From the NCBI RefSeq assembly GCF_000005505.3, contig NC_016132.3:19458501-19522500 (forward strand): a stretch of 64,000 bases of DNA, written 5' to 3'. Made by a program: the position numbers and the translations under genes. The notes below the pieces were generated by a model that saw nothing but the letters and a program-made list of their open reading frames with translations, was not told the DNA's origin and searched no databases. The DNA is from Brachypodium distachyon (taxonomy: Eukaryota > Streptophyta > Magnoliopsida > Poales > Poaceae). Positions 12,236-23,348 of the stretch are shown here, one piece after another. Each line of letters begins with the position of its first letter. Position 1 is the first letter of the stretch.

Positions 12236-15101
12236 TTAAGGGAATATGCCCTAGAGGAGATAATATTGTATTATTATATTCCCAAGTTTGTAATTGATGT
12301 TTATATTTCTATGCTATAATTGCAATGGTTCTTGAATGTGAGATTCGAAGGAAAACTCATTTGCATGTGTGGAAACATAAACCCTAATTTAAAGGTCCCT
12401 AGTCAGGCCTCTTTGACTAGCTTATATATAATTGATGATTTTGTTTTCCTGATCATGAGCATATGATGCTGGTTATATATGAGAGCACATTGTTGATTGA
12501 ACAATGGTGTTGGATTGACCCAACTAATAATATACCGAGAGATCACATCGATTACTTGTTATCGGTATTATTGTTATTGTTGTAATTATCATTATCCTTA
12601 GACCATGAGAATATCGTATGATATTTATATCAGAAGGATACTTTGGTGTTACCTATTGTTTCCCGTAATAGGTTTATCATGACGGTGATTTCCGGGTACT
12701 CCGGAAAGTATGAATTGACTCGATAGTTCAAGATTGGGATTTGCTCCTCTATCGGTGGAGAGATACACTTAGGGCCCACTCGGTACGACGATATCTATCA
12801 CCGTCTGGCCAGACACAAGAATGATATGATCATTGAGATATCGGAGTACGGAACGAGTTAAAAGTACAAAACCGGTAACGGGCTGAATGCGAATCATGTG
12901 CCCCTTTATGGGTTTTGATGATTCATGACAAATTGGTTAAGGAACTAATGTGCAAATTGAGTGTTTCAGATGATTAGTCCCATGGATGAAGAGTTCCAAC
13001 CGGCGTTGGTGATCCCTCAAAATTGAAGATAGGAAGAAGGCTTGAAGCATCAAGGCTTACGGGTAGGCTAAGGATGTTTCCTAGAATTTCTGTGAAGAAT
13101 TGTCTTCACTTTGAGTATAGGACAAGTCGTACTATTAAGAGGGGTTCCAAGCGGTAAGTTGGTTGTGAAGAATTCATTTTCCTCATGCTACACTTAGCAT
13201 AAAAATGGTGTGTCTTCGTTCTGAAGAAAGTTGAGTCTAGGATGCTTCGAGATTCACTGTCTTCATGTGTGAAGAAGAGCTCGAATGTTCCTGGATCAGT
13301 TTCTTCAGACTGAAGACTTGCTTTGTTTTCAAAAGGAGTTTGAATTCAAAAATGGTTGAAAAACATGGTGTTTGCTTTTTGGTCTCACCAGTCAAACTAT
13401 TTGTTACGATGAACGTTGGCACTTGAAGAAAAATGTCTTCGGTGGAAGACAGAGACCGCAAGTGTCTCGAGACCGGTGGTGTCTCAATTCTTCAGTGGGG
13501 TCCAACTGTCGGTAACGGCTAGTTTTTCCAGCCTGGCTATATAAGCGGCCGACCCCTCTACCATTCGGTGGAGATCTCGAAAACGATTTTGTGAAGAAAA
13601 ATCTTAGAGCTAAGCTGAGCTGAAGAAAATGATTTCTCCCTCCTAGCCGAACGTTGAAAAACTTGTTACTCTTGGTGATTGGCAGCACCTAGACGGCTAG
13701 GCATCGTTGAAGAGCAATCAAAGGGTGATTTGCCTCAAACAGTCTGTGAAGGCCTGAAGATCGCCTCTGAGAAGAAAGATCTATCACGAATAACCGGCCG
13801 AGACTTTGGTCTTAGCTCAGGAGGATTGGGTGGACTTGTGTGTCCGCGAATCTTGTGTGATTCAACCCCCTCAACGGAGACGTAGGATTGTGCCAACAAT
13901 CTGAACTTCGGGAAACAAATCATCGTGTCTCTGTGTCCGGGTGATACCTTTCCTCACCTCTTTATCCTCGGTCTTCATTAACTATTTGCTTCAGTTTGAA
14001 CTGTTCTGAACTGTCTTCAGTTACTGTTTTTCTTCACTATATTCCGCTGCTGTAATTCTGCTAAGTCTAAGAACTGCTTTCTGTCTTCACTGTTTCATCA
14101 TGTTTGAAGAATCTGTTTTAACTTGAAGTAAAATTTGATAATCTTCAATTCACCCCCCCCCCCTTTTGAAGACATACTCGATCTTTCACGGGGATAACTA
14201 GGTATAAGTGGAACAAGGGTTGGTTCACGGGCGTACCGGAAGTCTCACCCCGGGTTTTGTAAACGTATCGCGAAGCAAAGGGAAATGGTGTTTAGTAACA
14301 AACGGTTCGCTCAAAAGTCTTCGTGGATGTGTAGTAATTATTGAGAGTGTCCAGTCTCTTTAAATAATTATTGACTGGGTCATAGCTATACATTTCTGAA
14401 CCTACGCGGTCACACGCTTAACGACAAATAGTTTTTTGAAGGTCTATAGTTTGGAATTTGGTCGAGAGTTGAATACTGAAGTTGTTCATAATGACGAGAC
14501 ATATTTTTTGGAGGTCCTAAATGTGATTTAGGAGTTACAGAAATGTTCGGAGTAATCACGAGTGCTTCCAGAAGGTTTTAGACTCCTTTTGGAGGACTCC
14601 TTTTCCCCCTTTGGCCGGCCACCCTCCTATATAAGGAGGGGAGGGGTGGCCGGCTATAGGAGCACTCTCGGTAGTTGTCCTTTGCCCGTCAAGTCCGAGC
14701 TCTCTCTTCTAAAGTTTAGACGTCTAAAGTTTAGACGTCTAAAGTTTAGGCGTCTAATTAGTAGATCGTCTACTTTCTGATCTTGTTTCTTTCGGCGGTT
14801 CTTCGTACTAGACGTCGAAGTGCTGCTGAACTATTCCTTCGGAACGTGTGGATACGTGTGGAGAGATCGTCCACTTCGATCTTGCGGGCGGATCGCTGTT
14901 CGTCTACTTCGCAGCATATCATGCGATGAATATTCTCGCGGCTGGGAGGTATAACCTAGCCGCGGGAATCTGCTACAGGATTCAACGACAATCTACTTCC
15001 GCTACGGTTGTTGGTATGTGATCAATTTATCGCATCCGCATAGTGATCTTGGTTGGTTTGTTCATAGAATTTTTTTAAATTTCTACCTACGTTCCCCTTC
15101 A
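12236..15101 (+). repeat. 5' LTR of the Angela-like element, interrupted
   Basis: LTR sequence occupies 12236-12883 and 14194-15101, about 1.55 kb without the insertion. It ends CTTCA next to the primer site. Compared with the 3' copy it lacks about 170 bp near 14577. It also carries three copies of a 14-bp unit, AAGTTTAGACGTCT and variants (about 14711-14755), where the 3' copy has one. Confidence 0.83.
12884..14188 (+). mobile_element. Solo LTR of a SIRE/Maximus-type Copia element
   Basis: A 1305-bp block starts TGAATGCG and ends ATCTTTCA. It interrupts an otherwise continuous Angela LTR: the uninterrupted site is preserved in the 3' LTR near 17517-17526. The flanks are CGGGC (12879-12883) and CGGGG (14189-14193), a 5-bp duplication with one mismatch. 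The C-run followed by GATCTTTCA near the end resembles SIRE/Maximus LTR ends. No internal domain is present, so it most likely arose by LTR-LTR recombination. Confidence 0.82.
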
Positions 15102-15102
15102 G

Positions 15103-15114
15103 TGGTATCAGAGC
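15103..15114 (+). other. Primer binding site of the Angela-like element
   Basis: TGGTATCAGAGC lies one base after the 5' LTR, complementary to the initiator methionine tRNA. Confidence 0.88.
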
Positions 15115-16443
15115 GATCTATGCGTAGATGTGATTTGATCTAGAGCATATATGATATGCGGGCGTTGCACAAGTGTTGTGCGGGTATTGTAGATTGGATC
15201 TATAATTATATGAATATCATATTATCCCCTGCTCCTTGCATTACTCGTATAATCTGGCAAAACGTGGAATTTTGCTACAAAGGCTGGTTCTTCCGAGGGC
15301 CTTCCACTCTGGCTGGTGGTCGTATCCGGAGTTGCAATTTCAGATACTTTGGGTTCCACGGTAGCTGGTGAAATCTTGGGTGCAAGGTAGAGAGAATTGT
15401 GGGCGAACTCTTCGTCCACAGTGGATGGTGCATACAGGTGATACCATGCATACTGAAACGATGATATGACACATCGCACCTTATGTTTCGTAGGTAGCAA
15501 ACGGTTTGTTTCGCAATCCTAGAAACCACGTAAAATCTACAAACCAAATTAGAGACGTCTAACTTGTTTTTGCTGGAAGTTGCATGTGATGTGATATGGT
15601 CAATTAATGCATGCGGATGTTTGTATTAGATGCAATGTGTATCTAATAATTATTTTTCATGACCTGCGTGTCGTGAGTATTGCATGATGGCTGGAGCCAT
15701 ATGATTGTCATATATTTAATTGACCCGCGTGTCAAATTTATTCTATGACCTGCGCGTCAAATTATGTTATGCATTTATTTATTTAGCTATACAGATAGCT
15801 ATATTTGATTATTTGCGGAGGCATAATATTGACGACGAGCGACGATGGACCTCGACGCGGCGACGTAAAAGGAGAAAGTGTTCTCAAGATTTAAGGGCTA
15901 TATCACGTAACAATAATAATTGAATGCGATGTTAATCCTTTATTGTTTTGTGGTGTTAATCCCTATTTGCACCTTTGTTTTATGCATGGTAGACGTGTCT
16001 AATAAGGTGATCCCTCACGACAAATATCAAATTGTTAGTGTTCTTCCAGTGTAGCACCGGCTTATAAAAGTCATTTCAAAGTGCGCCATGTCACATGGGT
16101 ACAATAGATTTGACCAATATGAGGCGGGCGTGAATCGTTCATGTAGCAAGAGCACTCGGTTGTTTTGACGAACTTAGCAAGAACGTCTTGGGTTCGGAAC
16201 ACGCCCATCGAAAGATGAATAGGAGTCACATGAGATGTGATTGGCAAGTTGGCCTACCGCTCTAATTATCTGCCATCAGTGATGTCACATCAATGGTAGA
16301 ATAATATAGTATCGGATCCTGAATCACTATTAATCAATTATGAGGGATATTGATTTTAGTGGGAGCGACTTATTAATTGTTAATAATAGTTACAATTAAT
16401 TATAAACAATGTCTAAGTGAATTGCATTTATGTTGTAGATTAA

Positions 16444-17190
16444 ATGGCTCGCATTCCCACATTTAACTTTGCACCGATGTTTGAGAAAGAAAAATTAACT
16501 GCGTCTGGCAGTAATTACACGGACTGGTTCCGTAACCTGAGAATAGTTCTCAGGGCTGCTAAGAAAGAATATGTTCTTAACGCAGCTCTTCCAGAACCGC
16601 CAGCGGATGATGCCTCAGACGATGATAAAAATGTTTATCAATCTCAGAGTGATGACTCCATTGCCGTGCAGTGCCTGATGCTATCTTGTGTGGAGCCAGA
16701 GCTGCAAAAACGTTTTGACAGCACGACTGCATATGATATCGTGGTCTAACTTAATGCCCTGTTCAAGCAACAGGCAAGGGCAGAATGTTATGAGATAACG
16801 AAAACCCTATTTGACTGCAGGATTGCTGAGGGGAGTTCAGTTAGCCAACACGTGCTCAAAATGGTTGGGTACAATCAAAAGTTGACTTCGTTGGGATTTC
16901 CAATCCCCGATACACTTGGCACTGATCTCATATTGGCATCCCTCCCACCAAGTTAGAGTCAGTTCATCATGAACTACAATATGAATGGGATGGACAAGAG
17001 CGTGAATGAATTGTTCACAATGCTCAAGACTGCAAAGGTAGGCATACAGAAGGACGCCAGTCATGTGATGATGGTGAATAAAACAACCAGTTTCAAGAAG
17101 AATGGTAAGACCAAGAAACAGGGCAAGAGCGCTGGTAAGACCTGTGCAAAACCCCAGGGTGGCGCCTCTCCTGATTCTGAGTGCTACCTA
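16444..17190 (+). pseudogene. Copia gag remnant (Angela/BARE-like)
   Basis: The frame starts at an ATG (MARIPTFNFAPMFEKEKLT) and stays in one frame to 17190, with two nonsense codons at 16747 and 16954. It matches the N-terminal two thirds of BARE/Angela-type Gag: the YTDWFRNLRIVL region and a UBN2-like capsid domain ending near MNYNMNGMDKSVNELF. The zinc knuckle and everything downstream are absent because of the deletion into the 3' LTR. Gag would form virus-like particles; this copy cannot. Confidence 0.85.
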
Positions 17191-18593
17191 TTATTATTGT
17201 TATCGGTATTATTGTTATTGTTGTAATTATCATTATCCTTAGACTATGAGAATATCGTATGATATTTATATCAGAAGGATACTTTGGTGTTACCTATTGT
17301 TTCCCGTAATAGGGTTATCATGCCGGTGATTTCCGGGTACTCCGGAAAGTAATTGACTCGATAGTTTAAGATTGGGATTTGCTCCTCTATCGGTGGAGAG
17401 ATACACTTAGGGCCCACTCGGTACGACGATATCTATCACCGTCTGGCCAGACACAAGAATCATATGATCATTGAGATATCAAAGTACGGAACGAGTTAAA
17501 AGTACAAAATCGGTAACGGGGATAACTAGGTACAAGTGGAACAAGGGTTGGTTCACGGGCGTACCGGAAGTCTCACCCCGGGTTTTGTAAACGTATCGCG
17601 AAGCAAAAGGAAATGGTTTTTAGAAAAAAATGGTTCGCTCGAAAGTCTTCGTGGATGTGTAGTAATTATTGAGAGTGTCCAGTCTCTTTAAATAATTATT
17701 GACTGGGTCATAGCTATACATTTCTGAACCTACGCGGTCACACGCTTAACGACCGATAGTTATTTGAAGGTATATAGTTTGGAATTTGGTCGAGAGTTGA
17801 ATACTGAAGTTGTTCATAATGATGAGACATATTTTTTGGAGGTTCTAAATGTGATTTAGGAGTTACAGAAATGTTCGGAGTAATCACGAGTGCTTCCGGA
17901 AGGTTTTAGAAGCCTCTGGAAGGATCCGATGAAAATTTCGGAAAGTCAAATGGCAAAAGGTCAAAAGTCAAAGATGGGTCAAACCCTGGTCAAAGGTTGA
18001 CCATGTGGGTCGGCCATCTTGGTTTGAAGAAGGGGTTATAAGACTCCTATTCGGAGTCCATATCTATTCCTATTAAATGTAGTAGTCCTACTCCTTTTGG
18101 AGGAGGAATCCTTTCCCCCTTTGGCCGGCCACCCTCCTATATAAGGAGGGGAAGGGTGGCCGTCTATAGGAGCACTCTTGCTAGTTGTCATTTGCCCATC
18201 AAGTCCGAGCTCTCTCCTACAAAGTTTAGATGTCTAATTAGTAGATCGTCTACTTTCCGATCTAGTTTCTTCCGGCGGTTCTTCGTACTGGACGTCGAAG
18301 TGCTGCTGAACTATTCCTTCGGGACGTGTGGATACGTGTGGAGAGATCGTCCACTTCGATCTTGCGGGCGGATCGTTGTTCGTCTACTTCAAGCTTTCAG
18401 GCGCAGCAGATCGTGCGACGAATATTCTCGCGGCTGAGAGGTATAACCTAGCTGCAGGAATCTGCTATAGGCTTCAACGACAATCTACTTCCGCTACGGT
18501 TGTTGCTATGTGATCAATCTATCGCATCCACATAGTGATCTTGGTTGGTTCGTTCGTAAGAAAATATTAAATTGCTGCCTACGTTCCCCTTCA
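17191..18593 (+). repeat. 3' LTR of the Angela-like element, 5'-truncated
   Basis: It matches 12555-12883 followed by 14194-15101. It lacks the first ~320 bp of the LTR. It ends CTTCA against the GTTCC duplication and retains the ~170-bp segment that is lost from the 5' copy. Confidence 0.85.
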
Positions 18594-18598
18594 GTTCC

Positions 18599-19218
18599 CG
18601 GCGGCCTGCGGCGGGGAGAGCCACTGGAGCACGGAGCCAGGGACTGGGTCGGCGTAGGCGGCGAGGGAGAAGGGGATGGGGGAGGACGAGCCAGAGGTGG
18701 TGGGGCGGAGTGGACGGAGAGGGCGCGGAGTGTACGGGATCTTCCACCGGTCGAGCTGCTTCCAACAACAACAACGCCCGCTCCCGGCACGCCGCCGCGA
18801 CGCTGCCCCTGCCCCACTCGCGCACACTAGATGTCGTGCCCAACTCGGACCGTCTGTAAGCCCGGTCCCATATCTACGCTGCCCGCTCTCGTCACACCGC
18901 CATGACCCCACTGTCGCCAAGGAGGAGGATGGCAGCCGTCGCCCCCGCTCACGCGCCCTAGATGCCGCGGCCGTGAGATATCGTGGGCTACTGCTGCTCC
19001 TATGGCGGCGCGGGCAGGTCACTGGCCGAGCTCGTTCTCCTCGCCTAGTCCAGGCCGGCTCCGACGCAGCTTCGAATCGCTCAGGAAATCCGCAATCGGT
19101 GGAAGACTTGGGAAGAGATGCGGGAGGGGAGCAGGACTGAGAAGAAGGATCAGTAGAGGGATGGATGGTGTTGGAGAGGAGGGAGATATTCAGGGGGCTT
19201 ATTATAAAATGGTTGTAA
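18599..19218. other. GC-rich interior of the MULE, right part
   Basis: This is the continuation of the sequence at 11683-12235 after the Angela insertion. It is strongly GC-rich (especially 18600-19000), with overlapping long frames on both strands but no recognisable domain. Captured host exon or promoter DNA is the likeliest reading. Confidence 0.5.
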
Positions 19219-19409
19219 CTATGATCTTGTCAGCAAGCAGGTCCCGTTAGTCAGATACGGGTCAAGTCGGACGAATACATATACCGTTGCCGTATAATAT
19301 CGTATTGCACCGTATTTTTTAGTTCGGTGATCCAGATGAGCATTTTGAGAGAATGAGGACTAAATTGCACGGGCAATTTAAGTTCGGTGACTAACGGCGT
19401 ATTTTACTC
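19219..19409. repeat. Right terminal inverted repeat of the MULE
   Basis: It is the reverse complement of the left TIR, ending in ATTTTACTC against the ATGCCCTTA duplication. Confidence 0.85.
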
Positions 19410-19418
19410 ATGCCCTTA

Positions 19419-21900
19419 TGGAGGGGGCATGTACACCTGCAAGTTACGATCAGCGCCAGCAGCTGAAGGCTCTACGTGGACAGTGGACTACAACAAAAGG
19501 ATGCTGATCTGTTTGTTGGAGGCTTCAATTTACGAACCAGATCAGCAATTACTTTGCACACATGAAAAAATGGTGTTTATAACCCGGACGTCCAGTCCAT
19601 GAGTCAAGCCTCGCCAGCAACATGTGTGTGATCGATCCGATCTGTTCACTTATTCTTCGGCGACGTTGAAAACCATCAGTTCGCCTCGTCATTACCGTCG
19701 CCAGTTTGGCCACGCAAAAATGTACACGTAGTAAGTACGAATGTAAGTTCCTCAATCAATCACCATCTCCTTCACTGTGTTTCGTACATCTCGAGAAAAC
19801 ATGTGTGGCAGGGGAATGTAGCCACGTAGGCATACATGTATGCAGTGCAGTATGCCAGGCTTTTACGTATTCGTGGCTCTGTTTTCCGTCGGTCGTACAC
19901 ATCGGTTAGGTTGCGTGTACGAAGCAGTGGAACGAATGGTTTTTGACAACTTTTAATCTGTGTTCAACTAGTACTGTACAATTCATTGAGCTAGAGTGAC
20001 CAGAATTAATCATTATTGTTTGAACAATATATCTCAATTCTATGGTGCAAATTATGGTTGGGTGGTGCTCCGGAGATGGAAGGGCCAAAGCATAAGAATA
20101 TGAAACTGATATGATCAAATTGCAAAGATTATGCAGGCACTGAAGTAGAAATACGAAATCATGGGGCGGGGGGGCGCAGGGCTGGCCTGGTCCCTGCCTC
20201 CGCCCCTGGTACAGACTCAGACGCTTGCAAACATGCATGCATACTCATTTCTATGAATGCAAACACGCACACCTCAGCCGTTTTTGCGAAAAAAGACATG
20301 GATCTATTATGAAAGCTCACCAGGATTATGTATCAACTCAAACATAATAAAATTACATCGAGATCTCTAAACCATTGCACTGCCACTATTGTCGCTAGAA
20401 GGAGCCGTTGTCGCCCGCTCCCGTAGCGGAGCCGGCTTGACCATGTCGATGACAGTCAGGAAACTCTCGTGCACGTGCCCATAAGTATCAGCGTCCCAGA
20501 GCACAGTCATATTTGTCAAACCTGTAAATAGATCTGAAGACCTGACACAATATCATTAAGGTAAGATTTTGAGCAAGAATTTCTCATTAATATGTGATTT
20601 AGACACACCACTATCATCGGTGAGTATTCTAGAAGAAAAATCTAATGATATCATTTCATCTCATAAGACCATGTATTGACAATGCAGTTCTTGGTCAAAT
20701 CCTTATCTCAGAACGTGTTACGCTGTGTATTTGGAAGAGGGGAGTACTCGGTAGTGAATCAGTCCACTCATTCATCCTCATACAAAACAACCAAAACCAG
20801 GAGTGTATTTGCTCCGGCTTTAGAAGTTCAAACACACAAAAAACGTAAACAGGTCTAAAGTTCCATAGGTTAAACGACCCAGCAGCGAAGTTTCCAGTGC
20901 GTTCTAGAATTTTCTACTACTACGTTTTACTTTGATAACTCGCCACAGAAGATGTTACTAGAGTTAAATGAAAAGGTGACCGTAGTTAGCCTGATACTTC
21001 AGCACAAACTGGCCAGGTGCACCATCAATGTCATACATCACCACTACCGTCCTCCACGATTAATCCTCAACCCCCAGCGCTCCTTTCATCACCTACATCC
21101 GATATTTCCATGTACAGCGGCCAATCGCAGCTGCAGCCGAGATAATTAAAGGACACGCTAGCTACGATCATCACCACACCACAAGAGAACAAATTACAAT
21201 CACCGGCTAATTAATCCCCAACAAGGCGCCTCCTGTTGCTCTAAAAAAAAATCCCCAACACGGGGGCATCATCACCTAATTAATTAGCCACCCATCAGAT
21301 ATATCCGTGTAAAATACTAATCTTTGTACCGGCGCCAAATCGCAATCGCCGGAAGTGGACCGAAAGGGAGTATCGATCCATCCATCATTCCTCTGCCGCC
21401 ACTAAATTAAACACGAAGATCATTTTCGCAGCTGTAATCCCCAGCCGACCACGACCGCGTGCTGACGCCGAAGCGCCGCCCCGGGCCTCCCCGTCGCGCC
21501 ACGGGTCGGTCCCCTGCCCCCGGTTTTCTATACCTGTTGTCCGGACGAAGAGATTTTGATCCTCGATAGATTCGAGCCACACACCAAGGCGGAGGTTAAT
21601 TTTTTTCGACGTTTTGTACTGGTTGGCACGGCCGGGGTGACAGCGATGCGCAGATTATTCGTGTTGAATTAAGATGTGCGTCTAATTTAGCACGTCATGA
21701 TCGTGCGTTTCGCGGTTACCACTTTGGAATGTCGCGAACTGCATATTGCATTGCATCTCGGGGTGAGAGATATGTCTCCAACTCTCCATGGCACCCGTAC
21801 GTGCGATATTTTTCTCCTGAACGGCGGTACTACTTTAGAACGCTAACGTCCAAGGGCTACAACGAAGGCAAACTTAGAGTATCATTTTTTTTTACAGCGA
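19419..21900. other. Intergenic region
   Basis: No gene is recognised. A degraded hAT-type MITE lies at 19984-20208. The remainder is unique-looking AT-rich DNA with short ORFs of no discernible family. Confidence 0.45.
19984..20208 (-). mobile_element. hAT-type MITE, second copy, degraded
   Basis: Read on the minus strand it starts CAGGGGCGGAGGCAGGGACC, as does the intact copy at 24857. It shares internal blocks such as TATGCAGG-ACT and a C-run. The flanks GTACAATT and GTACAGAC agree at only 5 of 8 positions, so the left end is approximate. Confidence 0.6.
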
Positions 21901-21908
21901 ACGTAGAG

Positions 21909-22450
21909 TTTTTTTTTTTTGACGGCATAAAACCTCTTGATTGATTGATTCGGAACAATAGTTACATCCGGATAAGAAAAGGTTGAATGCTAGCGGGGGG
22001 AGCTAAACCAAGAATAAATTAGCTCATATTTCGTCAATTGTGCTAACTCATGAGTTACAAAATTAGACTATCGAAAACAATGAGAAATTTCAAATTGAGA
22101 TAAACCCTCAATGATACTAAAACAGTCCTCATATATAGCGTCCGCCGTGCTCAGAGAATGGCTACCAGAGGAAATTGCCTGGAGAACATCAGAGGAATCA
22201 GAGTTCACGATCACCCGGAAGCACCTAGAGAGAGTTGCCAGTTCAATCCCGATATGGACGGCGTGAGCTTCGGCTGCTTCCACGTCCCCAACCAAGTCAG
22301 TTTTCCACGTGGCAGTAGAGATAAAATTCCCATGATAGTCCCGGATCACAGCCCTGTTGAAGCCCGTAAAGTATCTGCATCAAAGGATGCGTCAACGTTA
22401 ATTTTCGCGGAGTCTATTGGTGGCTTCAACCCGAAGGAAACAAAGTGAAC
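21909..22450 (-). pseudogene. LINE-type RNase H (RVT_3-like) relic
   Basis: On the minus strand 22350-22450 encodes KINVDASFDADTLR. A frameshift follows, then 22068-22349 encodes VIRDYHGNFISTATW and VIVNSDSSDVLQAI. These are the strand and helix motifs, including the DAS and NSDS acidic positions, of the RNase H domain at the C-terminus of plant L1-like ORF2. The sequence continues past an in-frame stop to a HELAQ remnant, and a T-run at 21909-21919 is the poly(A) tail on the minus strand. It is probably a 5'-truncated LINE copy. I could not find convincing target duplications. Confidence 0.7.
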
Positions 22451-23189
22451 ATAAGTAGGAGTGGTAGCAACTAGCTAAGTGCCCCTTACGGTCTTCACAA
22501 ATTATCGTTTTGGGTTTATATTCAAAACATTCTACTACTTAAACTGATACTTATTCTCTTAATTACTGTCTTAAGGGCTTGTTGCCGATTTTGAGCTAGG
22601 CCCATTAATTTCGTGTGCGGTTGGTCAAATGTTGCCGATGCCAACTTTAAATTAATAGACAGTATGGATATAGATATAATAGACAGATTTCATCATTGAC
22701 ACCACACTCGCCGGCTCATTCTGCTGAAATCGTTATGTGTCTGATGTCGGCTCAACCTTTCGGCTTAAGAGATTTAACCATTTGCGGATAGGTTGGACTC
22801 GCGGGCCTTTTTAAGCTGACGTAGAGGCCTACGATGATTGGCTAGATGATGCAGATAACGGACAACTTTCCAACATGGGATCCAGCATAAAGATAATGTA
22901 GAAGAAATAGGCAGCCCATGTTCTTGAATATTCAGCTCTTACTGCCATATTACTCCCAAGAAAAAGTTGTTTTTTCCAGATGCCTCGCACTAATCTGAGA
23001 GGGCAAGTCAGTCACTAATCTCTGCTTTACACCTTAGTGGCATGGCATCAACAAAGGAGTTGTTGCTAATGTCATCGTCCCCTGCCCAGCTACTGCTATA
23101 GTGCCCCCTCATCCACGTGAGAGCCATGGGCCACATCACCCTGCCAGCCCAACCTAATTATCCCAGGGGCATTCTCGTCCACCGCACCA
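22451..23189. other. Intergenic and promoter-proximal region of the LOR gene
   Basis: No ORF of note is present. The last ~150 bases lead into the TATA box of the downstream gene. Confidence 0.45.
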
Positions 23190-23197
23190 GTATATAA
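23190..23197 (+). promoter_or_regulatory. TATA box of the LURP-one-related gene
   Basis: GTATATAAGC lies about 155 bases upstream of the ATG at 23349, in a C-rich context. The spacing leaves room for a ~125-nt leader. Confidence 0.65.
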
Positions 23198-23348
23198 GCT
23201 CCGGTCTCATCTCCACCGTTTCTCAAGCCGTGACATAATCACACAACAGCACGAAACTCGCTTGATCCCATCGATCAGATCTCCCTTACCAAACCAAACC
23301 AACCACCCTCTTGAACCACCAGTCTAGCGGCCGATCTGGTCTGTAGCC

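Larger units (their letters stand above)
12236..18593 (+). mobile_element. Angela/BARE-like Ty1-copia element reduced to LTRs and partial gag
   Basis: It is flanked by the 5-bp duplication GTTCC (12231-12235 and 18594-18598). The 5' LTR starts with the Angela-type block TATGCCCTAGAGG. A primer site follows at 15103. Only gag remains. At about 17191 the sequence jumps from gag directly into the middle of the 3' LTR, so all of pol and roughly the first 320 bp of the 3' LTR are missing. The 5' LTR is itself interrupted by a solo LTR at 12884-14188. The first two LTR bases read TT in place of TG. Confidence 0.87.
11495..19409. mobile_element. Mutator-like element (Pack-MULE-like) with nested insertions
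   Basis: Both ends carry the 9-bp sequence ATGCCCTTA (11486-11494 and 19410-19418), a perfect target duplication of the length expected for Mutator transposition. The terminal inverted repeats start GAGTAAAAT and extend about 180 bp (roughly 11495-11682 and 19219-19409), with strong blocks such as GTGCAATTTAGTCCTC. Without the 6.36-kb Angela-like insertion the element is about 1.55 kb. No transposase is encoded. Its interior is unusually GC-rich compared with the TIRs, as in Pack-MULEs that capture host gene fragments, but I cannot name the captured source. Confidence 0.88.

Noticed and set aside
18510..19140. A host gene in the GC-rich stretch after the Angela element
   Set aside because: Several overlapping frames exist on both strands, but none has a recognisable domain. 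The stretch lies inside the MULE, so captured fragment DNA is more likely.
22158..22448. Plus-strand ORF of 96 codons
   Set aside because: It is the complement of a LINE RNase H relic on the minus strand, which has recognisable motifs.
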